From positions 1 to 64,000 of the forward strand of contig NZ_JBBIAB010000019.1 of NCBI RefSeq assembly GCF_039634785.1: a stretch of 64,000 bases of DNA. Reading direction: 5' to 3'. Positions 21,180 to 30,634 of the stretch are shown here, in pieces. Below the pieces are notes generated by a model. It made no database searches, was not told the origin of the DNA, and worked only from the letters and a program-made list of their open reading frames with translations. The first letter of the stretch is position 1. Each line of letters opens with the position of its first letter. The position numbers were made by a program, and so were the translations under genes. This DNA is from Tistrella mobilis. GTDB taxonomy: Bacteria; Pseudomonadota; Alphaproteobacteria; Tistrellales; Tistrellaceae.

Positions 21180-21180
<1 letters not shown>
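19894..21180 (+). CDS. proV: Glycine betaine/proline ABC transporter, ATP-binding subunit
   Basis: A 428-residue ATPase of the ProV/OpuAA type. Residues about 8-45 contain the family-specific KVFGPHPSQALKRI extension. The ATPase core has Walker A GLSGSGKSTL, the Q-loop, signature LSGGQQQRVGLARAL, Walker B VLLMDEAFSALDP and switch His in FISHDLDEAM. The C-terminal 120 residues are two CBS motifs (FAVVHDRRRHFRGVISVE and YPVPVIDAEGVYRGVVS), which in OpuA sense ionic strength. The ATG at 19894 matches the family start. The stop overlaps the proW start. The operon imports compatible solutes under osmotic stress. Confidence 0.94.
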
Positions 21181-22025
<845 letters not shown>

Positions 22026-22106
22026 CGCCGCCGGCCAGTCCCCGCCACCCACCAACGCCTTTCTGAAGTCACCTGCACCCGAAACCATTCCCTTGAGGAG
22101 ATCGAC

Positions 22107-22991
22107 ATGAGCTTCATCCCGAAGCGTGCCCTCACGGCCCTTGCCGCCACCGCCCTGGTCGGCACGATGGCCACCTCCGCCATGGCCGCCGAGGAGAAGA
22201 AGATCAACATCGGCTGGACCGCCTGGTCGGATGCCGAGACGGTCACCAAGATGGCGGCCAAGGTCATGGAAGACCGCCTGGGCTATGACGTCGAGCTGAC
22301 CCTCGCCGATATCGCGCCCCAGTATCAGGGCGTCGAGAAGGGCGATCTGGACCTGATGATGATGGCCTGGCTGCCCGACACCCATGCCGATTACTACGAG
22401 AAGGTCGCCGGTAAGGTGATCGACCTCGGCCCGATGTATACCGGTGCCAAGCTCGGCTGGGTCGTGCCCAACTACATCCCCGAGGATCAGGTCAAGACCA
22501 TCGCCGACCTGAAGAAGCCCGAGGTGGCCGAGAAGCTGGACAACAAGATCCAGGGCATCGACCCCGGCGCCGGGCTGATGCGCCTGTCGGACGAGGCGAT
22601 CAAGACCTATGGCCTTGATTACGAGCTGGTCTCGGCCTCGGGTGCGGCGATGACCGCGGCGCTCGACCGCGCGATCAAGCGCAACGAGTGGATCGTGGTC
22701 ACCGGCTGGAGCCCGCACTGGATGTTCGGCGCCTATGACCTGCGCTATCTGGAGGATCCCAAGGGCGCCCTGGGCGGTTCGGAGCGTGTCCACGCCATCG
22801 CGCGCATGGGCCTGGATCGCGAGCATCCGGAACTCTTCGCCTTCCTGACCCGCTTCTCGCTGCCGCTGGAAGAGCTGCAGGCGGTGATGGCCGAGGCCGA
22901 GAAGACTTCCTACGAGGATGCGGTCGCGAAGTACATCGAAGAGCATCCCGCCCGCGTGAACTATTGGGTCACCGGCGAGATCAAGGGCTGA
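22107..22991 (+). CDS. proX: Glycine betaine/proline ABC transporter, periplasmic binding protein
   Basis: A 294-residue OpuAC-family protein with a Sec signal peptide (KRALTALAATALVGTMATSAMAAEE). The mature part begins INIGWTAWSDAETVTKMAAKV. It carries several tryptophans that in this family form the aromatic cage for the quaternary ammonium: GWTAWSD, AWLPDTH and VVTGWSPHWMFG. GIDPGAGLMRLSDEAI is also a family block. It is the last gene of the unit and is followed by a strong terminator. Substrate is probably glycine betaine or a related solute. Confidence 0.93.
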   Translation: MSFIPKRALTALAATALVGTMATSAMAAEEKKINIGWTAWSDAETVTKMAAKVMEDRLGYDVELTLADIAPQYQGVEKGDLDLMMMAWLPDTHADYYEKVAGKVIDLGPMYTGAKLGWVVPNYIPEDQVKTIADLKKPEVAEKLDNKIQGIDPGAGLMRLSDEAIKTYGLDYELVSASGAAMTAALDRAIKRNEWIVVTGWSPHWMFGAYDLRYLEDPKGALGGSERVHAIARMGLDREHPELFAFLTRFSLPLEELQAVMAEAEKTSYEDAVAKYIEEHPARVNYWVTGEIKG

Positions 22992-23016
22992 TCCCGCAGG
23001 ATCACCCCCATGACAG

Positions 23017-23048
23017 GGCCGCCGCCGGGCAACCGGCGGCGGCCTTTT
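23017..23048 (+). terminator. Intrinsic terminator after proX
   Basis: A 12-bp stem (GGCCGCCGCCGG, 23017-23028; CCGGCGGCGGCC, 23033-23044) is capped by the stable tetraloop GCAA and followed by TTTT. Confidence 0.85.
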
Positions 23049-23102
23049 CGTTTGAAGATGCCTCCGGTATTCTACCTGAACGTTTATGATCGGGAGGCAG
23101 AC

Positions 23103-23594
23103 ATGCGACGTGGATGGAAGGCGGGCATCTTTGCAGCCGGGCTGGCCATACCCGGCATCGCGGCAGCCGGGCCCGCCCTGCTGCCGGGAGAGGCCGGGCA
23201 GACCGCGGAAGAGGCCCGCGCCATGGCAGACCGCGCGGTCGCCTATTTCGAGGCCCATGGCCGCGCCGCAGGCCTCGCCGAAGTCAATCGCGGGCCGATC
23301 GAATTCGACGATCGTGATCTCTATGTCTTCGTCTACGACCTGAACGGCACCTGCCGCGCCCATGCCCGCAGGCCGGGCCAGACCGGCATCAATCTCCGCC
23401 GGATCAGCGACGGCGACGGCAACCGCTTCATCGAAGACTGGATCCGCATCGCCCGCTCCCCCGAGGGGCAGGGCTGGTCCCGCTACAGCTACGCCCACGA
23501 AGCCAGCGGCCGGGTGCTGCCGAAGATGGCCTGGATCCGCCGCTATGACGATCTGCTGATCGGCGTGTCGGCCTTCATCTATCCCGAGCCCTGA
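23103..23594 (+). CDS. Exported Cache-domain-like protein
   Basis: A 163-residue protein with an N-terminal signal peptide (MRRGWKAGIFAAGLAIPGIAAAGPALLPG). The mature part is a single domain: a long helix with EEARAMADRAVAYFEAHGR, then FDDRDLYVFVYDLNGTCRAHA, then GWSRYSYAHEASGRVLPKMAWIRRYDDLLIGVSAFI. The VYDLxGxxxAH and YxYxxP...K pattern is that of single-Cache periplasmic sensor modules, but here without a signalling domain. It lies behind the betaine operon terminator and may be expressed alone. Ligand unknown. Confidence 0.7.
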   Translation: MRRGWKAGIFAAGLAIPGIAAAGPALLPGEAGQTAEEARAMADRAVAYFEAHGRAAGLAEVNRGPIEFDDRDLYVFVYDLNGTCRAHARRPGQTGINLRRISDGDGNRFIEDWIRIARSPEGQGWSRYSYAHEASGRVLPKMAWIRRYDDLLIGVSAFIYPEP

Positions 23595-23656
23595 TCCACA
23601 TCCTGCGACATTCCGCCGCAGATGCAGCGGCAGGCCCGCCCGGGCATTCTGGCCGG

Positions 23657-24058
23657 ATGACCCGAAGCCGCCGGCCCCTGCATCACCGCCATCCGTCTGC
23701 CGCCTGGGCGCTTGCCCTGGCGCTGCTGCTGCGCGCCCTGCTGCCGGTGGGCGTGATGCCCGACCTCACGGCCGCGGCCGAGGGCCGCTTCGACCTGGTC
23801 ACCTGCCTGGGTCTGCGTTTCGATCCGCCGGCAGATGGCGGCATCGATGGCCGGGCCGACGACCGGCGCGGATCGCTCTGCGATTTCGCCATGGTGGTCG
23901 TGCCCGACCTGCCGCCGGCACCGGCGGGCCCGGCCCTGCCCATGGCCCTGCCCGCGATCGACCACCCGCCGGCCCCGGCCGCGGTGGCACCGGTGCCGGC
24001 CCGGGCCGGCCCGCCGCTCGGCGCCCATGCGCCGCCTGTCCGTCCGCGTTCCGCCTGA
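23657..24058 (+). CDS. DUF2946-like membrane-anchored protein
   Basis: A 133-residue protein. One hydrophobic helix near the N-terminus ends with LLLRALLPVGVMPD, the pattern of DUF2946 proteins (RALxPxGxMP). Two cysteines follow in the exported part (TCLGLRF, SLCDFAM), then a Pro/Ala-rich tail with a few histidines. DUF2946 genes usually accompany PepSY or metal-uptake genes, and here the PepSY gene follows after 37 bp. A role in copper or iron handling is plausible by association only. Confidence 0.55.
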   Translation: MTRSRRPLHHRHPSAAWALALALLLRALLPVGVMPDLTAAAEGRFDLVTCLGLRFDPPADGGIDGRADDRRGSLCDFAMVVVPDLPPAPAGPALPMALPAIDHPPAPAAVAPVPARAGPPLGAHAPPVRPRSA

Positions 24059-24095
24059 TCACAGGATCCCACGGACCGGACCGGATACCAACATC

Positions 24096-25502
24096 ATGAC
24101 CGTCACGACCTCCGCCGCCACGGCGGCGCGGCCGGCAAGCCTTGCCGGCACGCTTTATCGCGCGCTCTGGCGCTGGCATTTCTTCGCCGGGCTGCTGACC
24201 CTCCCCTTCCTGCTGCTGCTGGCCTCGACCGGCGCGATCTATCTCTACAAGGATACCTTCGACCGGCTGATCGACGGCCATCTGCTGGTGCTGGACCAGC
24301 CGGTCGCACCGGGCCAGACCACCCTGCCGCCCTCGGCGCTGATCCAGGCCGCCGGGGCGGCCCGGCCCGACGCCCGGCCGGTCTCGTATCTGGCCCCCGC
24401 CGCCGCCGACCGCAGCGCCGGCATCGGCATGAAGACGGCCGACGGCACCGCGATCACCCTGTTCCTGGACCCGCGCACCGGCCGGGTTCTGGGCAGCCGC
24501 GCCGATCTGGCCGCCCCGATGATGGTGGTGCGCCGGCTGCACAGCCTGATCATCGCCGGCGATGTCCCCAACCTGCTGATCGAGATTGCCGGCGGCTGGA
24601 CGGTGTCGCTGATCCTGACCGGGATCTGGCTGTGGTGGCCGCGGGGGCCAAAGCCCGCGGGGAAGCGGCCAGGCGGGGTGCTGCGCATCCGCACCGCCTC
24701 TCGCGGCCGCCCCGGCCCGGCAGGCCGGGTGTTCTGGCGCGATCTGCATGCCGTGACCGGCATCGTGGTGGCGCCGGTGATCCTGTTCCTGGCGGTTTCG
24801 GGCATGACCTGGAGCCAGGTCTGGGGGCCGGCCGTGCGGTCCGCCGCGACCGATGCCGGCCTCGGCTATCCGCTGGGGGTCTGGCAGGCGGTGCCGACCA
24901 GCCCCGTGCCGACCTCGGCGCTGGGCGAAACCGCCTGGACGCTGGAGGACGCCCCCCTGCCCCGCTCCCCCGCCACGACCAGTGCCGTTCCCGATATCGG
25001 CATCGACCGCGCCCGCATGATCGTGGAAACCCTGGGCATCGCCCCCGGCTACAAGCTGGCCCTGCCCCAGGCGCCCGACGGGGTCTATACCGCCATGGTC
25101 TTCCCGCACGATCTGGCGCATCAGCGGATCATCCATCTGAACCGCTGGACCGGCGAAACGCTGATCGATGCCTCTTACGCCGATTACGGCCCGGTCGCCC
25201 GTGCCACCGAATGGGGCGTCAACATCCATATGGGCCAGGAATGGGGCGCCCTGAACCGGCTGGTCCTGCTGCTCGCCTGCCTCGCCCTGATCGTGATGTG
25301 CGGGGCCGCCCCGGTGATGTGGTGGAAGCGCCGCCCGAAGGGGCGCCTTGGGGCCCCCCGCCAGGCGGATGGCCGCAGCCAGGCCCGGGCGGCGGCGCTG
25401 ATGGCGGTGCCGGCGATCATCTTCCCGGTGATGGGGGCCACGATGCTCGCGGCCCTGCTGGTCGAAACGATCATTTTTCTCAGCCGTCGAAGGAGTCTGT
25501 AG
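24096..25502 (+). CDS. PepSY-domain transmembrane protein
   Basis: A 468-residue membrane protein of the PepSY-associated TM (PiuB-like) family. The first helix (WRWHFFAGLLTLPFLLLLASTGAIYLYKDTFDRLI) has the conserved His and the L-D-R exit. LHSLIIAGDVPNLLIEIAGGWT leads to helix two; RDLHAVTGIVVAPVILFLAVSGMTW is helix three; a last helix pair lies at the C-terminus. Periplasmic PepSY loops lie between. Conserved histidines suggest heme or metal contact; relatives sit in ferric-siderophore reductase loci. The ATG at 24096 starts just before the first helix. It forms a likely two-gene unit with the DUF2946-like gene. Confidence 0.85.
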   Translation: MTVTTSAATAARPASLAGTLYRALWRWHFFAGLLTLPFLLLLASTGAIYLYKDTFDRLIDGHLLVLDQPVAPGQTTLPPSALIQAAGAARPDARPVSYLAPAAADRSAGIGMKTADGTAITLFLDPRTGRVLGSRADLAAPMMVVRRLHSLIIAGDVPNLLIEIAGGWTVSLILTGIWLWWPRGPKPAGKRPGGVLRIRTASRGRPGPAGRVFWRDLHAVTGIVVAPVILFLAVSGMTWSQVWGPAVRSAATDAGLGYPLGVWQAVPTSPVPTSALGETAWTLEDAPLPRSPATTSAVPDIGIDRARMIVETLGIAPGYKLALPQAPDGVYTAMVFPHDLAHQRIIHLNRWTGETLIDASYADYGPVARATEWGVNIHMGQEWGALNRLVLLLACLALIVMCGAAPVMWWKRRPKGRLGAPRQADGRSQARAAALMAVPAIIFPVMGATMLAALLVETIIFLSRRRSL

Positions 25503-25590
25503 TCGGTCCCTCGCCGGGCGGGCGTGTCCCACGCCCTTGGCCGCCGCCTCAATGGCGGCTGGGGGCACCTTTTCAGGCGCCCCGGAGTCC

Positions 25591-26646
25591 TCACCCGGCG
25601 GGTTCCGCCTCGCCGGCCTTGCGATAGGCGAAGGTCTCGTCGAAGCGCGACAGGATGTATGCGCCCGAGGTGACGGTGGGATAGCGCGCCGGGCGCTCGG
25701 CGGTGGTGCAGGTGTCCAACACCTCGATCGGCGTGTCGTAATCGGGGCCGAAGAAGAACGGGATCGAATAGCGTTCGCGGCCCGACCGGTTGATGGCGCG
25801 GTGGATGGTGGACGCAAAGACGTCGTTGGTCCATCGCGCCATCTGATCGCCGACATTGATGATGAAGGTGCCCGGGATCGGCGGTGCCTCGATCCACTCG
25901 CCCGCGCCGTTCAGCACCTGCAGGGCCGACACACCCTCCATCTGGTTCAGGATGGTGAAGCACTCGTAATCCGAATGGGCGCCGATGCCGATCTGGCGCT
26001 CGTCGATCGGCCCCTGCTGCGGCGGGTAGTGGACCACGCGCAGCTGCGCCATCGGCTTGCGGATCAGCGGTTCGAAATGATCCTCGGGCAGGCCCAGCGC
26101 CAGGGCGAAGCCGCGGAAGATCCGCCGGCCCAGCTGATAGACCGCCTCGTAATACCCCTCCATCGCCGGGCGGAACCCGTCCAGCTCCGGCCAGATATTG
26201 GGACCATACATGGTTTTGCCGGCCAGCACGTCGGGATCGTCGGCCGGCACCTCCAGCGCCATGTCGAAGGCCTCGTGCAGGTCGCCCTTCGCGGTCGGGT
26301 CGGTGTTCTCTTCCAGCAGCGGCACATAGCCGCGATGGTTGGTCGACTTGCGGATGTGGATCCGCATCTTCTGGTCCATCGGCAGGGCGAAGAAATCGCG
26401 AGCGGCCCGGTAGGTGCCGTCGATGACCGACGGATCGACACCGTGATTGCGGACATAGAAGAAGCCGACCCGCGTGCAGGCGTCGCGCACCGCATCCCCC
26501 ACCGCCAGACGCTCGGCCGGGGTGGAAGCAGGGTCGACCAGCGCCCCGAAATCGATCACCGGGATTTCGGTGAAGGCGAGGCTGCGGGCATCGAGCCCGC
26601 TGTCGACGAGTTCGCGCGGCCCGTTGCCGGTCTGAACCACGGCCAT
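25591..26646 (-). CDS. Isopenicillin-N-synthase-like 2-oxoglutarate/Fe(II) dioxygenase
   Basis: A 351-residue, two-part protein. An N-terminal DIOX_N segment begins IPVIDFGALVDP. The C-terminal double-stranded beta-helix has the metal triad HSD in IGAHSDYECF, the distal His in STIHRAIN, and the co-substrate Arg-x-Ser in RYSIPFFF. Such enzymes hydroxylate small molecules. The promoter is shared with a BMP-type nucleoside transporter whose operon ends in rutR, and a RutR-like operator lies between. Fungal thymine-7-hydroxylase belongs to this same family, so a pyrimidine substrate is an attractive inference. No substrate can be read from the sequence itself. Confidence 0.85.
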   Translation of the reverse strand: MAVVQTGNGPRELVDSGLDARSLAFTEIPVIDFGALVDPASTPAERLAVGDAVRDACTRVGFFYVRNHGVDPSVIDGTYRAARDFFALPMDQKMRIHIRKSTNHRGYVPLLEENTDPTAKGDLHEAFDMALEVPADDPDVLAGKTMYGPNIWPELDGFRPAMEGYYEAVYQLGRRIFRGFALALGLPEDHFEPLIRKPMAQLRVVHYPPQQGPIDERQIGIGAHSDYECFTILNQMEGVSALQVLNGAGEWIEAPPIPGTFIINVGDQMARWTNDVFASTIHRAINRSGRERYSIPFFFGPDYDTPIEVLDTCTTAERPARYPTVTSGAYILSRFDETFAYRKAGEAEPAG

Positions 26647-26761
26647 GATCTGTCGTCTCCGTTCGGCATGTCGGTGGGGGGAGATGGTCCGGCGCAGGCC
26701 TCAGCAAGAAGCGGACCAGCCGCCCGGACCATGCCACCGCAGGCCGGCAGGCCGGCAAATC

Positions 26762-26777
26762 CCGACCGGATGGTCAA
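26762..26777. promoter_or_regulatory. Putative RutR operator
   Basis: CCGACCGGATGGTCAA matches 11 of the 14 defined positions of the known RutR site TTGACCAnnTGGTCAA; the right half is perfect and the left half keeps GACC. It lies between the divergent dioxygenase and BMP genes, and the operon to the right ends with a RutR homologue. Confidence 0.6.
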
Positions 26778-26935
26778 AATTTAGACAGCCCCTGGCGGTC
26801 TGTGCGGAAATTGTGCACACCATATGATGTGGCCGGCCGAAGCGTCCCGCATTCCGGGCCCGGCAGGCTGCGGCACGGGGATTGCTAAGACGGTGCCGAC
26901 ACCCCCTTTCTCCCTGTTGCGAGGACCGCACCCGG

Positions 26936-27916
26936 ATGTCTCTTTCGCGCTTCGCCCGCCGGCTCGGCATCGCCGGCTTCGCCGTCCTGATCGCCGCCAC
27001 CTCGCTCACCATGGCCCCGCGGGCCCATGCCGCCGACGAGGCGCTGCGTGTCGCGGCCGTGCTGCCCGGCAGCATCCGCGACCAGGCCTGGAACCAGAGC
27101 GCCTATGACGGGCTGATGAAGGCCAAAGAGACCATGGGCATCGACGTCGCCTATGCCGAAGGCGTGGCCGAACCCGACCAGATGTCGGCGATGCGCGATT
27201 TCGCCCGGCGCGGCTATGGCATCGTGATCGGCCATGGCGGCGAGTTCCAGGACCCGGCCGACCGCCTGGCGAAGCAGTTCAAGGACACGCTGTTCGTGGT
27301 CTCGTCGGGGGCGACCGCCGGCGGCAATGTCGCGACGATCAATTTCGACTACCGCCAGCTCGGCTATGTGCTGGGCTATATGGCCGCCAAGGTGTCGAAG
27401 ACCGGCACCATCGGCTGGCTGGGGGCCACCGAGATCAAGTTCTCGACCGAACTGGTCGAGGGCTACACCAAGGGTGCGGAGGCCGGCAAGCCGGGCACCA
27501 AAGTCCTGGTCACCTATATGGGCGACTGGAACGACGTGGCGAAGGGCAAGGAGGCCGCATCGGCGCAGATCTCGCAGGGCGCGGACGTCCTGTTCCCGAC
27601 CATGGATCTGGCCTCGAACGGGGCGCTGACCGCGGCGAAGGAAGCCGGCGTGAAGGCCTTCGGCATCTATTACGACGCCATCGTCGACTGGCCCGACACC
27701 GTCATCCAGTCGGTGATCATGGATGTGAATGCAGCGCTGGTGCACTTCCTGGAAGACGCCAGGGCCGGCAAGGCCGGCGGCAAGGAATATGTCTACGGTC
27801 TCGCGACCTCTGATGCCGCCCGCTTCGGCAGCTTCCACGAGGCCGTGCCCGCCGGGGTGAAGGCCGAGGTCGAGGCGCTGATCGCCGATCTTGCCGCCGG
27901 CAGGAAGCAGATCTGA
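26936..27916 (+). CDS. BMP-family ABC transporter substrate-binding protein (nucleoside/nucleobase type)
   Basis: A 326-residue periplasmic protein with a Sec signal peptide ending RAHAADEA; no lipobox cysteine. The mature start LRVAAVLPGSIRDQAWNQSAYDGL is the BMP/PnrA family hallmark, as are YGIVIGHGGEFQDPADRLA and FDYRQLGYVLGYMAA. The family binds purine or pyrimidine nucleosides. A GAGGA sequence lies about ten bases before the ATG at 26936. It leads a five-gene run with the ATPase, two permeases and rutR. Confidence 0.9.
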   Translation: MSLSRFARRLGIAGFAVLIAATSLTMAPRAHAADEALRVAAVLPGSIRDQAWNQSAYDGLMKAKETMGIDVAYAEGVAEPDQMSAMRDFARRGYGIVIGHGGEFQDPADRLAKQFKDTLFVVSSGATAGGNVATINFDYRQLGYVLGYMAAKVSKTGTIGWLGATEIKFSTELVEGYTKGAEAGKPGTKVLVTYMGDWNDVAKGKEAASAQISQGADVLFPTMDLASNGALTAAKEAGVKAFGIYYDAIVDWPDTVIQSVIMDVNAALVHFLEDARAGKAGGKEYVYGLATSDAARFGSFHEAVPAGVKAEVEALIADLAAGRKQI

Positions 27917-27986
27917 CCGCCGGCCTTTCCCGCGTCGCCCCCCCTGCCCACCACCCCCCCTGCCCACCACCCCGGATACCTGCCCC

Positions 27987-29549
27987 ATGCCGCGCCTCAC
28001 GCTCGACGGCATCGCCAAGAGCTTCGGCGGTGTGCCCGCCCTCGACGGCATCACCCTCGACATCGCCCCCGGCACCGTGCATGCGGTGCTGGGGGAAAAC
28101 GGCGCCGGCAAATCGACGCTGATGAACATCCTCTCAGGGCTTTACCGCCCCGATGCCGGGCAGGTCGCGCTCGACGGCCGGCCGGTGCCGCCGGGGGATC
28201 CGAAACGGGCGCTGGATCTGGGCTTCGGCATGATCCACCAGCACCTGACCCTGGTCGACCGCTTCACCGGCGCCGAAAATGTGGCGCTGGCGACCGGCGG
28301 CCGGCTGGATCGGGGCCTCGGCCGTGCCCGGGCCGAGGCCCTGGCCCTTGCGGCAGAGCTGGGCTTCACCGTCGATCTGGATGCCAGGGTGGAAGACATG
28401 CCGCCCGGCATGCGCCAGCGGGTCGAGATCCTGAAGGTTCTGGTCCGCGGCGCCCGCATCGTGGTGCTGGACGAGCCGACCAGCGTGCTGACCCCGGCCG
28501 AAGCCCTGGGGCTGATGGCGGCGCTCCGCCGGCTGGCCGCCGCGGGCCGCACGGTGCTGCTGGTCACCCACAAGCTGGCCGAAGTCTTTGCCGCGGCCGA
28601 CGAGGTCACCGTGCTCCGCCGCGGCCGGCTGGTCGCCACCCTGCCGATCGGCGGGGTGGACGCCGACGGGCTGGCGGCGCTGATGGTCGGGGCCGACGAG
28701 GCCGGCACGGTCGCGGCCGCACCCGCCGCGCCCTCGACGATCGACGGCCAGGCGACCCCGGTTCTGGAAGTGGCCGGCCTCGACATCGACGACGATGCCG
28801 GCCGGCCGGCGGTGCGCGGGGTCTCGTTCCGGATCGCGCCGGGCGAGGTGCTGGGCATCGCCGGTGTCGACGGCAACGGCCAGGCAGAACTCGCCGAGGC
28901 ACTGGCGGGGCTGCGCCGGCCGGTGGCGGGCGATGTGCTGGTCGACGGCGTAACCGTCACCCCCGGCAGCGCGCGCGACCGGCTGACCCGCCATCGGGTG
29001 GCCTATGTCCCGCGCGACCGCCACCATACCGGGCTGGTGCTGGACATGGACGGCGCCCGCAACCTGATCCTGCGCGATGTCGACCGCCCGCCGGTCCGGC
29101 GTCGCTTCGGCATCATCGATCAGGCACGCGCCGCCCGCCGCCTGGCGCAGGCGATCACCGATTTCGATATCCGCGGCGCGGCCCATGGCCCCGCCCGGGC
29201 GCTGTCCGGCGGCAATCAGCAGAAGCTGGTTCTGGCGCGCGAACTCGGCCATGCGCCCCGGCTGCTGATCGCCGAGCAGCCGACCAAGGGGCTCGACGTC
29301 GCCGCCACCGCCTTCGTCCAGCGCAAGGTTCTGGACCTGACCCGGAGCGGTGCCGCCGTGCTCTATATCTCGACCGAACTCGACGAGCTGCGCATGGTCG
29401 CCGACCGGATCGCGGTGATGAGCGGCGGCCGGATCACCGGCATCGTCACGCGCGCCGAAGCCAACCCGCAGACCCTGGGCCGGCTGATGGGGGGCGGCAC
29501 CGCATCCCCCGCCGCCGCCACCGATCCCCGCACCGGAGATGCCGCATGA
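27987..29549 (+). CDS. ABC transporter ATP-binding protein with two ATPase domains (nucleoside type)
   Basis: A 520-residue protein with duplicated ABC domains, the layout of RbsA/BMP-type importers. Domain one has a full Walker A (LGENGAGKSTL) and Walker B (IVVLDEPTSVLTP), with the signature degenerated to DMPPGMRQRVEI. Domain two has a degenerate Walker A (IAGVDGNGQAELAEAL) but an intact signature (LSGGNQQKLVLAREL) and Walker B variant LLIAEQPTKGLD. This complementary degeneration is normal for the family. The stop overlaps the next permease start (ATGA). Confidence 0.92.
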   Translation: MPRLTLDGIAKSFGGVPALDGITLDIAPGTVHAVLGENGAGKSTLMNILSGLYRPDAGQVALDGRPVPPGDPKRALDLGFGMIHQHLTLVDRFTGAENVALATGGRLDRGLGRARAEALALAAELGFTVDLDARVEDMPPGMRQRVEILKVLVRGARIVVLDEPTSVLTPAEALGLMAALRRLAAAGRTVLLVTHKLAEVFAAADEVTVLRRGRLVATLPIGGVDADGLAALMVGADEAGTVAAAPAAPSTIDGQATPVLEVAGLDIDDDAGRPAVRGVSFRIAPGEVLGIAGVDGNGQAELAEALAGLRRPVAGDVLVDGVTVTPGSARDRLTRHRVAYVPRDRHHTGLVLDMDGARNLILRDVDRPPVRRRFGIIDQARAARRLAQAITDFDIRGAAHGPARALSGGNQQKLVLARELGHAPRLLIAEQPTKGLDVAATAFVQRKVLDLTRSGAAVLYISTELDELRMVADRIAVMSGGRITGIVTRAEANPQTLGRLMGGGTASPAAATDPRTGDAA

Positions 29550-30634
29550 GCCCCGCCCGCCTTCTGAAAGGGGCCGCCGTGCCGGTCGGTGCGGTGGTGC
29601 TCGCCCTCGTCGTGGGCGCGCTGCTGGTGGCGGCGACCGGCGGCGACCCCGTCGATCTGGGCGCCCAGATCGTCGACCGGGTGCTGCTCGACTATTGGGG
29701 CCTGTCCGACCTGCTGTCGCGGATGTCGCCGCTGCTGCTCGCCGGGATCGCGGTGGCCATCCCGCTCCGCGCCGGGCTCTACAATGTCGGTGCCGAGGGG
29801 CAGATCTATATGGGCGGCCTGTTTGCGACCGTGATGGCGCTGAACCTGCCCGCGGGCGTGCCGATGCCGGTGGCGGTGCTGGCCGCCAGCCTGGCGGGTG
29901 CCGCAGGCGGGGCGCTCTGGGCCGGGATCGCCGGCGTGCTCAAGGCCCGGCGCGGCATCGATGAGGTGGTCACCACGCTGCTCATGAACTATGTGGCGCT
30001 CAACCTGGTCAGCTATGCCGCAAGCGGGCCGCTGAAGGCGCCGGGTGCCCCCTATCCCTATTCGCCGGAAATCCCCGAAGCGAGCTTCCTGCCGCTGCTG
30101 ATGGCCGATACCGAGGCGCATCTGGGGGTGGTCGTGGGCCTGCTGGTCGCCGTGCTCGCCCGTTTCGCCCTTGGCCGCACGGCCTGGGGCTATGGGGTGG
30201 AGGTGGCGGGCAAATCGCCCGGCGCCGCCACCTATGCCGGCATCGCCGTCGGCCGGACCACGGTGATCGCCTTCGCGCTGGGCGGCGCCGCGGCCGGGCT
30301 TGCCGGTGCCTTCGAGGTGATCGGCCTCAAGCACCGGCTCTATGCCAATTTCGCCGCCGGCTATGGCTATGACGGGCTGGTGGTCGCCTTCCTGGCGGCC
30401 GGCGATCCGGTCTGGTCGGTGATCTCGGCCGCCTTCATGGCGCTGCTGCGCACGGCGGTCACCACGCTGAAAAGCGCCGGTCTGGACGCCACCGCCGTCA
30501 CCATCGTTCAGGGATTGATCGTGCTTTTCGCAGCCTCGGGCCTCGCCCTTCAGCGCTATGGCGCCTTCGACCGGCTGTTTGCCCGCAGGCGCCGACCTGC
30601 CGCCGCCGCAGCGGGCAGCGGAGCCGCATCATGA
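29546..30634 (+). CDS. ABC transporter permease, BMP-type nucleoside importer (subunit 1)
   Basis: A 362-residue polytopic protein of the BPD_transp_2 family. The block GLYNVGAEGQIYMGGLFA and the loop GIDEVVTTLLMNYVALNLVSY are typical of the first permease of nucleoside importers (YufP/NupP-like). About nine helices are apparent. The start lies in the stop of the ATPase gene, and its own stop overlaps the next start, so three membrane components are made from one coupled message. Confidence 0.9.
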   Translation: MSPARLLKGAAVPVGAVVLALVVGALLVAATGGDPVDLGAQIVDRVLLDYWGLSDLLSRMSPLLLAGIAVAIPLRAGLYNVGAEGQIYMGGLFATVMALNLPAGVPMPVAVLAASLAGAAGGALWAGIAGVLKARRGIDEVVTTLLMNYVALNLVSYAASGPLKAPGAPYPYSPEIPEASFLPLLMADTEAHLGVVVGLLVAVLARFALGRTAWGYGVEVAGKSPGAATYAGIAVGRTTVIAFALGGAAAGLAGAFEVIGLKHRLYANFAAGYGYDGLVVAFLAAGDPVWSVISAAFMALLRTAVTTLKSAGLDATAVTIVQGLIVLFAASGLALQRYGAFDRLFARRRRPAAAAAGSGAAS